NCBI GenBank assembly: GCA_964502005.1
Contig: CAZCUX010000016.1
Span: 88,924 to 152,923 of the forward strand
Length of the DNA stretch: 64,000 bases
Reading direction: 5' to 3'
Source: CAJWOS01 sp964502005
GTDB taxonomy: Bacteria; Myxococcota_A; UBA796; UBA2385
The position numbers were made by a program, and so were the translations under genes. Below are positions 63,810 to 64,000 of the stretch, one piece after another. Under the pieces are notes generated by a model. The model was not told where the DNA came from. It saw nothing but the letters and a program-made list of their open reading frames with translations, and searched no databases. Position 1 is the stretch's first letter; the number at the start of each line of letters is the position of its first letter.

Positions 63810-64000
63810 GGAGGTCAAAGGTCGCTTGGCTTTTTGGGTGCGCTCATGCAGAGAGGTCGAAGCTCGTTCGACTTTCTGAGATAGCGAAGCCACGGAGGTC
63901 AAAGGTCGTTCGACCTTGTTGGGATAGCTAAGCCACGGAGGTCAAAGGTCGTTCGACCTTGTTGGGATAGCTAAGCCACGGAGGTCAAAGGTCGTTCGAC
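63810..64000. repeat. 43-bp tandem repeat array, continuing beyond the window
   Basis: Units start at 63894, 63937 and 63980, exactly 43 bases apart. The first two are nearly identical and the third is cut by the window edge. Degenerate 42-base units precede them at about 63810 and 63852. Each unit contains AAGGTCGTTCGACCTT, a 7-bp inverted repeat with a 2-base centre. There are no unique spacers, so this is a minisatellite-like array and not CRISPR. Confidence 0.85.

Noticed and set aside
63810..64000. CRISPR array at the right edge
   Set aside because: The repeats are directly adjacent at a 43-base period with no unique spacers, so the pattern is a tandem repeat, not CRISPR.
1..64000. tRNA or rRNA genes
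   Set aside because: I looked for TTCGANTCC-type T arms and conserved rRNA segments and saw none; a covariance-model search would be needed to exclude them.

Overview
This is one scaffold piece (a 100-base N gap lies at 1351-1450) of a G+C-rich chromosome. Every clear gene shows strong G/C third-position bias and many use GTG or TTG starts. The organism is a Gram-negative diderm: lpxB (lipid A synthesis), an MsbA-like ABC exporter, a LolB-like protein and about ten lipoproteins with a lipobox are present. Eukaryotic-like Ser/Thr kinases and pseudokinases, secreted MopE-type Asp/Cys repeat and FG-GAP proteins, and a PilZ protein together point to a myxobacterium-like (Myxococcota or other former deltaproteobacterial) genome. 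This is an inference from gene content. I saw no rRNA, tRNA, CRISPR array, transposase or phage gene.

Layout. 1-1631: surface or secreted protein genes broken by the gap, with a 33-base direct repeat on both sides of it. 2081-7333 (minus): a membrane pseudokinase, a secreted multidomain protein, a von Willebrand A lipoprotein and a small lipoprotein. 7409-8908: moaD, moaE and trmB with overlapping or near-overlapping ends. 8971-15874: an AlkD-like glycosylase, two membrane glycosyltransferase-like proteins, lpxB, an alkyltransferase-like protein and the ABC exporter, largely a cell-envelope block. 15961-19462: a Ser/Thr kinase and a pseudokinase flanking a PP2C-like membrane protein. 19548-21559: an unknown protein and a coiled-coil protein. 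21649-24240: aldehyde dehydrogenase and iron alcohol dehydrogenase. 24317-29987: a PilZ protein, a triple-FKBP lipoprotein and a MopE/FG-GAP lipoprotein. 30027-34007 (minus): an SDR enzyme, a polytopic membrane protein and two lipoproteins. 34255-42879: a periplasmic repeat protein, a small RelA/SpoT-type synthetase, a flippase-like protein, two methyltransferases (one TGS1-like), a DUF2079 protein and an EEP phosphatase. 42866-50839: a degenerate PLP-fold protein, mutS2, a flavin disulfide reductase and an SF2 helicase. 50849-55090: a giant MopE/FG-GAP protein and a LolB-like lipoprotein. 55361-58454: a bacterial-type PARG divergent from an ATPase plus TOPRIM-like gene pair. 59424-63252: two tandem paralogous Asp/Cys-repeat lipoproteins. 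63810-64000: a 43-bp tandem repeat that runs off the window.

The best candidate for an undescribed system is the ATPase (56700-57872) and TOPRIM/DUF4276-like protein (57876-58454). They are three bases apart and face a poly(ADP-ribose) glycohydrolase gene across a 430-bp promoter region. The architecture recalls OLD/PARIS-type antiviral modules. Second is the kinase / PP2C-like / pseudokinase cluster at 15961-19462. Third are the recurring intergenic sequences: a TGAAT(S)GCCATTCA palindrome at three loci and the 43-bp array at the right edge.
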